From NCBI GenBank assembly GCA_019636215.1, contig JAHBXZ010000002.1, positions 248,001-312,000 on the forward strand: a stretch of 64,000 nt of DNA, written 5' to 3'. The DNA comes from Planctomycetota bacterium (GTDB lineage Bacteria; Planctomycetota; UBA8742; UBA2392). The number at the start of each line of letters is the position of its first letter. Positions within the stretch are counted from its first letter, which is position 1. This document shows positions 48,555 through 57,585 of the stretch, piece by piece. The position numbers were made by a program, and so were the translations under genes. The notes beneath the pieces were generated by a model. The model saw only the letters and a program-made list of their open reading frames with translations, did not search any database and was not told the DNA's origin.

Positions 48555-49310
48555 TTACTCGTTCAGCTTTTCGGGGATGCTGCGCAGCAGCGGCTTGGCC
48601 TTGGCGTTGTCTGCCAGGCCGGGCGTCTGCTTGATGTCATACAGCGTGGCCTTGGCGTCGGTGACCACGTTTGACAGTTGCTCGCGCTCGTCCGAGGTCA
48701 GGCTCTTTTTGCGTGCGGCCTGCACCTCACCGGCCAGCTTGTCCAGGGCTTCCAGTACCTTTACGGCCGCGTTCACGCGGTCGGTGCTGTTCTTGCTGTC
48801 AAACGACTGGCCGTAGCCCAGACGGGCCTTGCTGACCTCGCCATTGGCCTTGTGCACGGTTGCCAGGTTGTCCGGGCGCGGGGCGGGCTTGTTGCCGCCC
48901 TTGAGGTCAATGCCGACATTCACCTTGCCCAGGGCCTCCTGGATCTTCTGGGTGGCTTCCTTGGCGTCTTTTGATTTGCGGGCGATCTCGGCCTCGGCCT
49001 TGATGCGCTGCTGGAACTGCTTGAACACCTGGTCGCGGGAGCTGGTCAGTTGCTCGTAAAGTTCCTTCTGGCGATCCAAGGGCAGGGCTGTCATGTCCGA
49101 AAACACTTCGCGTTCAAAGGTGATGCGGGCCGGCAGTTCGCTCACAACCTCCTGTTTCCGGTCGGCGGGCAACTGGTCGAAGTCGCTGCGAACCTTCCAG
49201 AACTCGGAGGCCAGCTCCTGGTTCGTTGCGTAGACGTAGCCGGCGCCGGCGCTTACCACCAGGCCGAGAAACGCAAACACATACAGTGCCAAATGCAGGA
49301 TCTTACCCAT
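48555..49310 (-). CDS. Membrane-anchored coiled-coil protein, unknown function
   Basis: 251 residues. An N-terminal helix (LHLALYVFAFLGLVVSAGAG) acts as anchor or uncleaved signal. The remainder is highly charged and helical with coiled-coil stretches (RQKELYEQLTSSRDQVFKQF; KAEAEIARKSKDAKEATQKI). A Gly/Pro break sits around 135-150 (GGNKPAPRPDN). There are no cysteines or enzyme motifs. The start is fixed by AAGGAGACGAAG. It sits downstream of another membrane-anchored unknown of similar style, with a terminator between, so both may be envelope structural proteins. I do not recognise a family. Confidence 0.72.
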   Translation of the reverse strand: MGKILHLALYVFAFLGLVVSAGAGYVYATNQELASEFWKVRSDFDQLPADRKQEVVSELPARITFEREVFSDMTALPLDRQKELYEQLTSSRDQVFKQFQQRIKAEAEIARKSKDAKEATQKIQEALGKVNVGIDLKGGNKPAPRPDNLATVHKANGEVSKARLGYGQSFDSKNSTDRVNAAVKVLEALDKLAGEVQAARKKSLTSDEREQLSNVVTDAKATLYDIKQTPGLADNAKAKPLLRSIPEKLNE

Positions 49311-49386
49311 CTTCGTCTCCTTGCCCCTGTGCGCTGACCCTTACAAGGGAAGCACAACCGGCCCGCGCATGCAATTCCAAACGAAG

Positions 49387-49408
49387 GGGGCGGGTGTAAC
49401 CCCGCCCC
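49387..49408 (-). terminator. Terminator after the 373-residue gene
   Basis: GGGGCGGG / CCCGCCCC stem (8 bp) with a TGTAAC loop; on the minus strand TTCGTTT follows. Confidence 0.65.
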
Positions 49409-49416
49409 GCGTTTGA

Positions 49417-50538
49417 TTACTTGGCTTCTTCTTCGGCCTTCTGGATGCCGGTCTTTTCACCTTCCAGGAAGTCCGGCCCCTTGCAGTACTCCAGGTCGGA
49501 CGGGTCTATCCAGGGTTCGGCGTCTTCGCGGTCGGGGTTGGAATCTTCCCACTTCTTGCGTTCGGCGGCCCAGTGCGGTTTCCACTGGTCGGACGTGAAC
49601 ATGTTGCCGACCATGATGTTGTTCTTGATCACGTCCGTCTGGAACTTCTTGATGTCGTCCGTGTAACGCCCCAGCTTCAGCAGCGCGGCGTGATAGTTCT
49701 GAATCTTGATGTCCGCGTAGTCGCGGTCCGTCAGGGCCAGGATCGAAGCACGGTCGTTCATGTCTGCCGTAAGGAAGTCGCGCAGTGAATCGTCGCGGTT
49801 CACCAGGATGAACACGTTGATGCGATAGCGCGCCTCGTACCACGCCTTGATGGCATCGGCCCAGGCCGTCTCCTGTTCCGTTACCGGCGCGTCCTTGCGC
49901 TTGAGGTCGCGGGCTTTCTCAACCGCGCGCCCGAACTGGAACTGGCCGATCAGGAAGAAGTCCCAGGCCTTGCTGCGGTTCATGTAGGCAACCCGGCCGG
50001 TCACAGCGGAAACAAACGCGTCGGCGTTCTTTTCGTGCTGGGATTTCTCGGGGCGGTTGTTGGAAGGCAGCAGGTTCGGACGGTTGGCCTTGGCGCTGTT
50101 GGGCAAAGGCTGGCCGGCATTGGGGTCGCGGAAGATGAAGTAGTGCACCGCCACGGCGCCAAGTCCAAGCACGCAAACGGCAATGCAGATGATCCAGATC
50201 AGCTTGGCCTGGCCTGCGGTGATCTTGCCCTTGGAGGCATGGGCGGCAGCCAGCTCTTCGGGCGATCCCGGTTCCGGGGCCTCGCCGGAATCAGCCGCCG
50301 GTGCTGCCGCGGCCGCTTCCTTGCGTGGCTTGAGTGACGGGTTCATCTGTGTGGACGGGCGCGGGTTGGCCGAAGTCGGCGGGCGCACTTTGTCCGACGG
50401 CTTGACCTCGCGCGAGGGTTTCTTCACCGGGCCGCCCTGCGCGGACGCGACCTTGCGCGCCCCCGCCTGGCTGTCGTCGGGGCTTACTTCCTCGTAGTCT
50501 TCTATGATCTCGTCTTCGTCGTAGTTGGGAACAACCAT
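49417..50538 (-). CDS. Single-pass membrane protein with long acidic/proline-rich cytoplasmic N-terminus
   Basis: 373 residues. The first ~110 are disordered-looking: an acidic start (YDEDEIIEDYEEVSPDD), then Lys/Pro/Ser-rich low complexity. One membrane helix follows (IWIICIAVCVLGLGAVAVHY). The ~230-residue C-terminal part would be outside the cytoplasm, with conserved-looking blocks HEKNADAFVSAVTGRVAYMN, AWYEARYRINVFILVNRDDS and DQWKPHWAAERKKWEDS. The family is unknown. The acidic N-terminus could bind a cytoplasmic partner. It lies downstream of holA (50-base spacer) and may be co-transcribed. Confidence 0.7.
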   Translation of the reverse strand: MVVPNYDEDEIIEDYEEVSPDDSQAGARKVASAQGGPVKKPSREVKPSDKVRPPTSANPRPSTQMNPSLKPRKEAAAAAPAADSGEAPEPGSPEELAAAHASKGKITAGQAKLIWIICIAVCVLGLGAVAVHYFIFRDPNAGQPLPNSAKANRPNLLPSNNRPEKSQHEKNADAFVSAVTGRVAYMNRSKAWDFFLIGQFQFGRAVEKARDLKRKDAPVTEQETAWADAIKAWYEARYRINVFILVNRDDSLRDFLTADMNDRASILALTDRDYADIKIQNYHAALLKLGRYTDDIKKFQTDVIKNNIMVGNMFTSDQWKPHWAAERKKWEDSNPDREDAEPWIDPSDLEYCKGPDFLEGEKTGIQKAEEEAK

Positions 50539-50588
50539 GGTTGCATTTGACCCTTTAGGCGCGGCGTAGTCTACCCTACAAAACGGAC

Positions 50589-51641
50589 TCAGGGCGCGCC
50601 GGATTTGTCCGAGTGCAAAGTTTCACACAAGCGTGAAACAACCGCGACAAGAAGAATACCCGGATCGGGGCTGGACGTCTTCATTTCCTCGTCGGCGGCC
50701 ATCAGGATCGTGACTGCTGCCGCAATTTGGGCCCTGCGCAGCCCCTTGGCCGTTCGCACAAAGCCACCCTTGAGGTTGTCGCGCAGCCGGGCCTTGGATC
50801 TGGCCACGGCGTCAGCCCCGTCCCCGCCCTCGGCCAGCGCCAGCGCGCCGCGCCCCAGGGCCAGCACCTGCAACCGCACCAGCGCCAGCAACGGCAGCAC
50901 GGTGCCGACCTCGGCCCGGGCCGCCAGCCGCGAAGCATGCCGCAGCGCGCCGGGCGTGTCGCCGGTCAAAATCGCGTCGCACAACGGAAAGGTCAGGTCC
51001 GCGCCCTCAAAGCCGCAGGCCAGCGCGACATCATCGGCCGTGACCTTGCCGCCCTTGGCCAGCAGGGCCAGCTTCTGCAATTCCTGCGCGGCCCGGCCCA
51101 GGCTTCCGCCGGTGTACTCGCGCAACGCCGCCAGCGCGCGGCCGTCAATGCTGACGCCGGCATCGGCCCCGGCCATGCGCGCCCATTGATCCCAGGCTGC
51201 GGTTTCCCAGGGCTTGAGTTCGTCGCAGATCACCGTGGGAAAGTTCTCGCAGACCCGCTTGGGCACGGCCAGATTGCGCTGCCACGTGGCGCCCTCAAAC
51301 ACCAGAACATTGCGTTTGGCGGGGCGCTCGAGGTAGGCCAGAAGTTCTTCCTTGAAGCGCGTGCTGTCCTCGTGGCGCGGCCCCTGGCGCTCGTTGCGCA
51401 CCACGATGGCGAAAGCGCCGCCGAACATGGAAGGCGAACGCAGTTCATCCAGCAGGCTTGCCGCGGAATCGCCGATGCTGGCGCGGCGGACCTCCAGCCC
51501 GCGCGCGTTCAGGCTTTCGCACAATTGTTGCAGGCAGCGGCGGCGCAGCCAGGCCTCGGGCCCGAACACCGCGTACACCGGCGCAGCGGGCAGGCCTTTG
51601 GGGTCTTTCAGAAATGCAGAGGCGGGCACCGGCGCGGGCAT
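50589..51641 (-). CDS. holA: DNA polymerase III delta subunit
   Basis: 350 residues. It is the clamp-loader subunit that opens the beta clamp. It matches the HolA pattern: VYAVFGPEAWLRRRCLQQL at the start, RSPSMFGGAFAIVVRNERQG (usual 'slSLFgekrlv.v'), then FKEELLAYLERPAKRNVLVF. Next come the GRALAALREYTGGSLGRAAQ and ELQKLALLAKGGKVTADDVA blocks, and the helical C-terminal collar. The usual Walker motif is absent, as in all delta subunits. I start at MPAPVPASAF, preceded by CGGAGAACC; upstream in-frame Mets lack this. It lies 51 bases after the VWA gene on the same strand. Confidence 0.85.
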   Translation of the reverse strand: MPAPVPASAFLKDPKGLPAAPVYAVFGPEAWLRRRCLQQLCESLNARGLEVRRASIGDSAASLLDELRSPSMFGGAFAIVVRNERQGPRHEDSTRFKEELLAYLERPAKRNVLVFEGATWQRNLAVPKRVCENFPTVICDELKPWETAAWDQWARMAGADAGVSIDGRALAALREYTGGSLGRAAQELQKLALLAKGGKVTADDVALACGFEGADLTFPLCDAILTGDTPGALRHASRLAARAEVGTVLPLLALVRLQVLALGRGALALAEGGDGADAVARSKARLRDNLKGGFVRTAKGLRRAQIAAAVTILMAADEEMKTSSPDPGILLVAVVSRLCETLHSDKSGAP

Positions 51642-51692
51642 TTCGGGTTCTCCGCACGGGTGCATGGCCCGTGCCACCGCCGGCACTCGCGG

Positions 51693-54600
51693 CTACACCA
51701 GTCGCGAGAGCTTGCGTGTCAGCCATTCACCGGCCAGCAGCACCAGCAGCATGACCAGCAGCCACGAGCGCAGCCGCAGCGGGTCTTCTTTGCGGTCCCA
51801 CAGCAGGCTGGTGAGCCCCTTGATCTCGTTCTCGCGCTGGCGCACGGCAAGTTCCGCATCGCCGGCGTCGGTCATCAGGTACATGCGTTTGCCATCCTGG
51901 TACTCCAGGGGCGGGACGCCTGCCGGCAGGTCCGTGGCGCGGCGGCGCAGACCCTCCAGGTCCAGTGTCAGGTCGCGCAGTTCGGCCACCGGGGCGACAA
52001 CCTGGTAACGGTGCGGGGCCTTGCGGCTTTCTTCATAGCCGCGCACCCAGACGTCGAACTGGCCGGGCTCGTTGGCCTGCAGGATGCCCTCAAACAGGTT
52101 GGGGCTCCAGCTGACTTCGCTGAGCACCACGCGGCGGCTGGTCAGGCGGCCCTGGGTGCGGGCCTGCACGTCGACCAGCAGGCGGCGGGTGCGTTCACCC
52201 TCGGGGGCCTCGGGCAGCTCCTTGAGTTCCTTCAACTGGTTCTGGACGACTTCGTCGTAGATGTCGCCCAGCAGCTCGCAGTAAACCTTCACGTCATCAC
52301 CCACCTGGTAGCGGGTCTGGTCCGTGTAGACGTCCACGCGCTGCTGCTTGCCGGCCAGGCGGCGGCTGGCCACGAATCGGATCGAGTTCTGCCAGAAGCG
52401 GTAGAAATAGTGATCGCCCACAAACTCGCGCATGCGGTGGGTGTCGTCGCTGCCGATGTACAGCGACATGCCGTTGCCATAGGGCATGGCGGCGGTCAGC
52501 ACGTCGCCTTCGCCGGTGATGGGGCCTTCACGCACCACCCGTGACAGCGCCACGGCCGGGGCCGGCTTGATGCCGCCCGTAACCTGGTACCACCACACGC
52601 CATTGAGCTGCCCCTTCACAAAGCGGCCGTCGCGCACACTGCCCCACAGCTCGTCGTTGCGCTCTGTGCTGCCGGAAAGCCGGTGTACCTCGTGGGCGCG
52701 GCCGGCCGGCGTCAGGCGCCAGAACTTTTCCTGGGTGGTGTTGACCATCTTGTCGTAACCCGCCGGGAAATCCAGTTCGACGGGATACAGCGCGCGGGCC
52801 TTTTCAATCAGGTTGTAGGCGCGCGGGTTGTAGTGCCCGCCGGCCAGCAGGATCAGCCCGCCGCGATGGCGGGAAACCCATTCCTCAAGCCATTCCCAGT
52901 ATTCGCGGCGGAAGTTGCCCGCGGGGTCAATGTCGCCCAGGATGATCACGTCGTAGTTCAGCTTGAAGAAGTCTTCTTTCTCGCGGATCACCCGCCCGGT
53001 GGTGGCCGAAGTGGCGTCATAAAACGGGGCGCGCAAGGGGTGAACCTTCTTGGTGACTTCGGCGTCGTAGGTGCTGACCGGCTGCTTCCAGCCCTCCTGC
53101 GCGCTGAAGAAGAATCCCTGGTACTCAAGCTTCTTGTCGCGCTTGAGGGCGTCATTGAGCGCGCGGGCCTCCCAGCGGAAGTCCTGCTCGAGGTACAGCA
53201 CCTTGATCTTGCGGTCGATGACCTCAAGGTAATGTTCCTTCACGTTGTTGCGGTACGTGTCTTCGTCGGGCAGGCGGTCTTCATTAAGCTTAAGGAAGTA
53301 GGCGTGTTTGCCGGCCACGGTGGGCTTGTAGCGCACACGCACCTCGGTCAGTTCCTCGGCGCTGAGTTCCTGCACCATGTCGGCGGGGCTGCGCACCGGG
53401 CGGCCGTTGAGTTCCTCATAGCCGATGGCGTTGGACAGCGAATCCTCGCACAGCACGATCTTGACCTTGATGCCGGCTTTGCTGCGCGCGGGATCGGCGC
53501 GGTAGGCTTTGTCGGCGCGGATCTTCAGCTTGAACTCCACGTAATCGCCCTTGAGGATTTCGCGGTCGGCGCTGACGGACAGCAGCTCAAGCACCTTCAC
53601 GGGCTTGGGGTTGCCAATGGCGACCGTGACAATCTCTACGCCGCGCCTGGCCTTGGCCAGCGCACTTTCCGCGCGTTCCTCGCGCGGCGCGGTGTCGCGC
53701 CCGTCAGTCAGCATCAGGATCGTGGACAGGTCGTCCGCCTGGGTGTAGTACCGGCGCACTTCCTCCAGGGCTTTGTCGACCTCGGACAACCGGCCGCCGG
53801 GTGCGCGGAAATCCAGGTCGCCCACGGCGACTTCCAGGATGCATTCATCGGTCAGCGTCTCGCGCCCGAACTTGGTCGAGAACACGAAGTAGCGAATTGC
53901 CGCCATCGGCCGGCGCGACTGGCGGTTGCCGGCGTTCTGCTCCTCAAGCTCGGCGGCGCGCTGGCGCATCAGGTCCAGCAGGCTGGTGGACTTGCCCTTG
54001 GGCAGGGCGATCTGGTTGCCTTCCGCCACCATCTCGCAGGCGATGTCCCAGCGGCGGGGGCCCTCGGCGTGCACGGTTTCCAGCAGGTTTTCCACCAGCG
54101 CGCGCTTCTGCCGCGTCTTTTCGGCCTCGGGGCTGCCCTCGAGCAGTGTGGCGAAGTCCTTTTCGGCGTTCTGCAACTGCAGCAGCAGGGCATCCAGTTC
54201 GCTTTGCAGGCGGCGCACACGGCCATCGTCGGGCTGTTCGCGGGCCTGTTCGGCCGAAAGTTCGCTCTGCTTCAGGTCGGCCGTACGCGACAGCAGGTCC
54301 ACCTGGGCCTTCTTCTTCTGCCAGGCGCCGATGTCAAAGGCCCGGCCATGCAGCTCTGAAAGCCGCCTGGAAAGCCGCGCCGAACGCTCACGCACCACCT
54401 TGCGCACAAAGTTGCGCACGGCCAGTTCGTCGGGCGTCAGGGTCACAAAGCCCTGCACGGGCGGCCGGTCAACCTGGATGCCCATGGCCTCCACGGCCTG
54501 GCGCAGGGCGCGGACATCCTCGGCCTCGCGGTCATCCAGCACATTGAACACCGGAAACTCGCGGCTTTCGGCGCCCATACTCTGGCTATCGTCGATCAGC

Positions 54601-54986
54601 ACGGCCAGCTTGCTGCCCTCAATGTAGACCTCGGCGTCCGACAGCGACGGCCCGGCCAGCAGCAGCCACAGGAACAGCAGTGCCACGCCGCGCGAAACCG
54701 CCAGCAGGCCGCGGGTGGCGGGGCTGACCTTCTTCTTTTCGTAGATGTAGACCAGCACCGGGGCCAGCACCGCCAGCGGCATGGCAACCAGCGCCGTCCA
54801 GATCAGCGGTGAAAGGCCCCACATGCCCGGTTCGCGCGACATCGGGTTGAAGTTGGCCCAGGACAGGGTCGAGCGCGGAGCAACCAGGTTCTTGAGTGTG
54901 TCGGGCGAATACAGCGCCAGCAATACAAACACCAGTGCCGCAAGCAGCACCACGCCAAAGCAGGTCTGGAAGATCTTGCGGCCCAA
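51693..54986 (-). CDS. Large VWA-domain membrane protein (1097 aa)
   Basis: N-terminal helix (VVLLAALVFVLLALYSP), then two more helices near 60-85 and 95-115, and a final helix (LRSWLLVMLLVLLAGEWLTR) near the C-terminus. The VWA domain is split. VLIDDSQSMGAE gives the MIDAS D-x-S-x-S at ~130, and a ~290-residue insertion with coiled coil separates it from ILMLTDGRDTAPREE. A GATase-like stretch lies around 720-770 (DVIILGDIDPAGNF; GLILLAGGHYN). It is common next to MoxR/DUF58 in planctomycetes. The start is a TTG with GGAGGACTAG nine bases before it. It follows the sister VWA gene by four bases. Confidence 0.85.
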   Translation of the reverse strand: MGRKIFQTCFGVVLLAALVFVLLALYSPDTLKNLVAPRSTLSWANFNPMSREPGMWGLSPLIWTALVAMPLAVLAPVLVYIYEKKKVSPATRGLLAVSRGVALLFLWLLLAGPSLSDAEVYIEGSKLAVLIDDSQSMGAESREFPVFNVLDDREAEDVRALRQAVEAMGIQVDRPPVQGFVTLTPDELAVRNFVRKVVRERSARLSRRLSELHGRAFDIGAWQKKKAQVDLLSRTADLKQSELSAEQAREQPDDGRVRRLQSELDALLLQLQNAEKDFATLLEGSPEAEKTRQKRALVENLLETVHAEGPRRWDIACEMVAEGNQIALPKGKSTSLLDLMRQRAAELEEQNAGNRQSRRPMAAIRYFVFSTKFGRETLTDECILEVAVGDLDFRAPGGRLSEVDKALEEVRRYYTQADDLSTILMLTDGRDTAPREERAESALAKARRGVEIVTVAIGNPKPVKVLELLSVSADREILKGDYVEFKLKIRADKAYRADPARSKAGIKVKIVLCEDSLSNAIGYEELNGRPVRSPADMVQELSAEELTEVRVRYKPTVAGKHAYFLKLNEDRLPDEDTYRNNVKEHYLEVIDRKIKVLYLEQDFRWEARALNDALKRDKKLEYQGFFFSAQEGWKQPVSTYDAEVTKKVHPLRAPFYDATSATTGRVIREKEDFFKLNYDVIILGDIDPAGNFRREYWEWLEEWVSRHRGGLILLAGGHYNPRAYNLIEKARALYPVELDFPAGYDKMVNTTQEKFWRLTPAGRAHEVHRLSGSTERNDELWGSVRDGRFVKGQLNGVWWYQVTGGIKPAPAVALSRVVREGPITGEGDVLTAAMPYGNGMSLYIGSDDTHRMREFVGDHYFYRFWQNSIRFVASRRLAGKQQRVDVYTDQTRYQVGDDVKVYCELLGDIYDEVVQNQLKELKELPEAPEGERTRRLLVDVQARTQGRLTSRRVVLSEVSWSPNLFEGILQANEPGQFDVWVRGYEESRKAPHRYQVVAPVAELRDLTLDLEGLRRRATDLPAGVPPLEYQDGKRMYLMTDAGDAELAVRQRENEIKGLTSLLWDRKEDPLRLRSWLLVMLLVLLAGEWLTRKLSRLV

Positions 54987-54990
54987 AAGA

Positions 54991-57441
54991 CTAGTCCTCC
55001 GGCTTGGTGATAACAGCCGACCACAGTGTTTCCATCATCAGAAATGCCACGCCGAACGCGGCCAGCCACACCCACAGCCCGCCGCCGGTATCAGCCCCGG
55101 CCAGTGCGCCTTCGCCCAGTTCTGTGCCCGCGCGCTGGAAGTTCAGGGGTATGCCGTCAAGTGCTTCGCGCACCACGGCCTCTACGTCTTTGTTGTCTTC
55201 GCCGGCCAGGCGGACCACGTTGCTTTCGCGCGCTTCCAGGTTCACGGCGAAACGTTCCTGCCACTTGCGGCGCGTGTCGCCGCTGTCGGTGCGATCCAGC
55301 GCTGTCACGGTGTACACGCCCGGGATCGCGGTGCCGCCGTACTCCAGCAGCTTCAGGCCCTGTTCGGATGTCGGCAGCAGCTCGCCCTGGGTGCCGGCCG
55401 GGTCGCGCACCATGAAGCGCGGAGCAACATCCGAAGCACGCAACGCGCGACGCCAGGGCTCGCCCACGGCCAGGTTCGAAAATCGTGCTTCGTTCGAGGT
55501 AAGGTAGTGGGCCAGTTCCAGGTACAGAAACAGCGGCAGGCCGTTGCTGCGCCACAGGTCATTCCAGCGTTCGCCCGCAGTAGTGGCGCAGTACATCACG
55601 CGGCCGCGCCCGAAAACGCGTTCGACCAGGAACGGTGCAGCTTCCGTGGTGTTCAGCCCGACCAGCACTTCGGCCGGGCGCAGCGGGTCGGCCTCGGCCC
55701 CGGTGGGCAGGTCCACGTTGCGCCAGTTGCGGACGGCCTTGGGGCCGGTAAGGATCTCAAGGTCCTCGGCGCGGTCGCTGAACAGCCGCACCACGGGGTG
55801 CGTGGCCGACCGGTTGACCAGCCCGAAGCCCTGCGCCGCAGGGTCGGAGCTTCCGCCTGGCTCGCGCAGTTTGACGGGCAGCAACCCGGCGCCCTTTTTG
55901 TACAGGTCCTGGTTCCAGCGCTGGAAGTCCACCTGGTCGCCGTCAAACACCAGCAGGCCGAAGCCCGCTGCCACGAATTCTTCCAGCTTGCCGATGGTGG
56001 CTTCACTCAGCGTCGCGACGTTGCACAGAATCACCAGCCTGTAATCAAGGAAACTCTCGACCGAAGTCAGGCTTTCGGGGCGCATGCTGATGATGCGGTT
56101 GGGCGTGATGCGGGTTTCTGTTTCGCCGCCGCGCGAGCTTTCACTCCGGCTGCTGCTGATGCCCAGCGCCGTTTCCAGGTAAAAAGTTTCGTCCAGCGAC
56201 GGGTTCGGGTGCGGCACACCATTGACCACCAGAATCGGGATGTCCGGCACAATGTGGATCACCAGGCTGCGGCTGTTGTCAGCCTTCAGGGCGTCGGCCT
56301 CGTCGGTGAAGACTTCAATGTTGCGCGAGGCCCCGGTCTTTTCTTCGTCGGGCTTCAATGCCAGGTCGCGCGGTGACAAGCGCAACTCCACCGGGTCGCC
56401 GCTGCGATTGGGCGTAAGCGTGATCGCGCCGGAAAACGGTCTCTCACTGCCGCCGTCGATGCGGTACTTCAGCCGCACGGTCTTGGGTTCCAGCTTGATG
56501 CCCGATGCAAACAGGTCCACACCGACCAGCACCTTGGCTTCCATGCCGTTGCCGATGATGCGGTCGGTGCACTCCAGCCGGCTGATGGCCACGTTCTGGG
56601 TACCGTCAAACCCGGCATCGTAGAACACCGCCGTGGTGCCGGCCTTCTGCAGGCGACCGGTGATGCGGTCCATTACCTCGCGGAAGTCCTTGTGGACGGA
56701 GCCGTCCTTGCGCAGTTCGCGCCAGCCGCTTTCCAGAAAGTCGCTGATCACGACAAGGCCCACAGCGTCCTGTTCCGGTGTGCCTTCAATGGCACGGGCG
56801 GCCTCGCGCAGCGCACCCAGCACGTTGGTATCCACCGCGGCCACGGTTGTGGCGGCCAGGTTGTCGCGGGCGGAATCAAGGTCCAGTGACGCCAGCTGGC
56901 TGACGCGGCGCTGGGTGGATTTTGCGGCCTCGGCCTCGGTGGTGCGCACGCCGCCAGCGCGGGGCGGCACATAGACGTCCGAGAGGCGAACAATGCTGAC
57001 ACGGTCGCGGCCGGGGCGCATACTTTCCACCAGCGTCAGCGCGTACTGGCGGCCCCGCTCGAAGGATGTCTGGCCTTCGTTGGCGTAGGCCATGCTGGCG
57101 CTGTCGTCAAACACCAGTACCAGGTGCAGCGGCGCGTCGGTGGAAAGGCTCAGTCTGCCCAGGCCGGCGCTGTCCTGCGCCCAGTCCTTGATGCGTTCGC
57201 AGCCCATGGGGAACAGCGCCGCCGCCAGCAGAATGACAGCGGCCACGCGCAGCAGCAGCATGATGATGCTTTCCAGCTGCATGCGCTTGCGCGTGCGCCG
57301 GTAGGCATTCAGCAGGAACTCCATCGCCGCCCATTCCACGCGGCGATAGCGCGTCAGGTTGATCAGGTGAATCACAACGGGCACGGCCGCCGCGGCAAGC
57401 GGCACGCCAAGTCCGAGTGTCCAGATCAGCCAGGTAGGCAT
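54991..57441 (-). CDS. BatA/VWA-type membrane protein with GATase-like domain (816 aa)
   Basis: The N-terminus is the BatA-type region: IWTLGLGVPLAAAAVPVVIH and RRVEWAAMEFLLNAYRRTRK, then a helix (IIMLLLRVAAVILLAAALFP). The VWA domain begins LVLVFDDSASMAYANEG, giving the MIDAS D-x-S-x-S, and has VGLVVISDFLESGW. A beta-sandwich region follows, then a GATase-like fold (ILVVNGVPHPNP; LVILCNVATLSEATIGKLEE; GLLVFDGDQ). A last helix (GGGLWVWLAAFGVAFLMMET) ends the chain. Such proteins act with MoxR in envelope or metal-cofactor processes; the exact client is unknown. It lies downstream of DUF58 after a G-rich repeat and is nearly contiguous with the second VWA gene. Confidence 0.87.
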   Translation of the reverse strand: MPTWLIWTLGLGVPLAAAAVPVVIHLINLTRYRRVEWAAMEFLLNAYRRTRKRMQLESIIMLLLRVAAVILLAAALFPMGCERIKDWAQDSAGLGRLSLSTDAPLHLVLVFDDSASMAYANEGQTSFERGRQYALTLVESMRPGRDRVSIVRLSDVYVPPRAGGVRTTEAEAAKSTQRRVSQLASLDLDSARDNLAATTVAAVDTNVLGALREAARAIEGTPEQDAVGLVVISDFLESGWRELRKDGSVHKDFREVMDRITGRLQKAGTTAVFYDAGFDGTQNVAISRLECTDRIIGNGMEAKVLVGVDLFASGIKLEPKTVRLKYRIDGGSERPFSGAITLTPNRSGDPVELRLSPRDLALKPDEEKTGASRNIEVFTDEADALKADNSRSLVIHIVPDIPILVVNGVPHPNPSLDETFYLETALGISSSRSESSRGGETETRITPNRIISMRPESLTSVESFLDYRLVILCNVATLSEATIGKLEEFVAAGFGLLVFDGDQVDFQRWNQDLYKKGAGLLPVKLREPGGSSDPAAQGFGLVNRSATHPVVRLFSDRAEDLEILTGPKAVRNWRNVDLPTGAEADPLRPAEVLVGLNTTEAAPFLVERVFGRGRVMYCATTAGERWNDLWRSNGLPLFLYLELAHYLTSNEARFSNLAVGEPWRRALRASDVAPRFMVRDPAGTQGELLPTSEQGLKLLEYGGTAIPGVYTVTALDRTDSGDTRRKWQERFAVNLEARESNVVRLAGEDNKDVEAVVREALDGIPLNFQRAGTELGEGALAGADTGGGLWVWLAAFGVAFLMMETLWSAVITKPED

Positions 57442-57492
57442 GGTTTGCGAGTGTCTGGTGCTTCCTTGAAAGTGTTGCGAGTCTCGAACTGC

Positions 57493-57559
57493 GGTTTAGG
57501 GTTCTCGGTTTTGGGTTTTGGGGACCTTGCTTTCCCCCTAAACCCAAAACCCAAAACCC
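57493..57559. repeat. Telomere-like G-rich inverted repeat with G-quadruplex motif
   Basis: The left arm has GGTTTTGGGTTTTGGGG (57507-57523), preceded by GGTTTAGGGTT. The right arm (57534-57559) is its near-perfect complement. On the minus strand (the coding sense) the right arm reads G3-T4-G3-T4-G3-TTTA-G5, a complete four-tract quadruplex motif in the mRNA leader between the DUF58 and BatA-type genes. The alternative structure is a long G/C hairpin with one mismatch. Confidence 0.85.
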
Positions 57560-57585
57560 GCAACCGCCTTTGCCTTCTCCTTGCG

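Noticed and set aside
57493..57559. True telomere or replicon end
   Set aside because: The telomere-like GGGTTTTGGG repeats sit inside an operon with genes continuing on both sides, and there is only a short inverted pair, not an array at an end.
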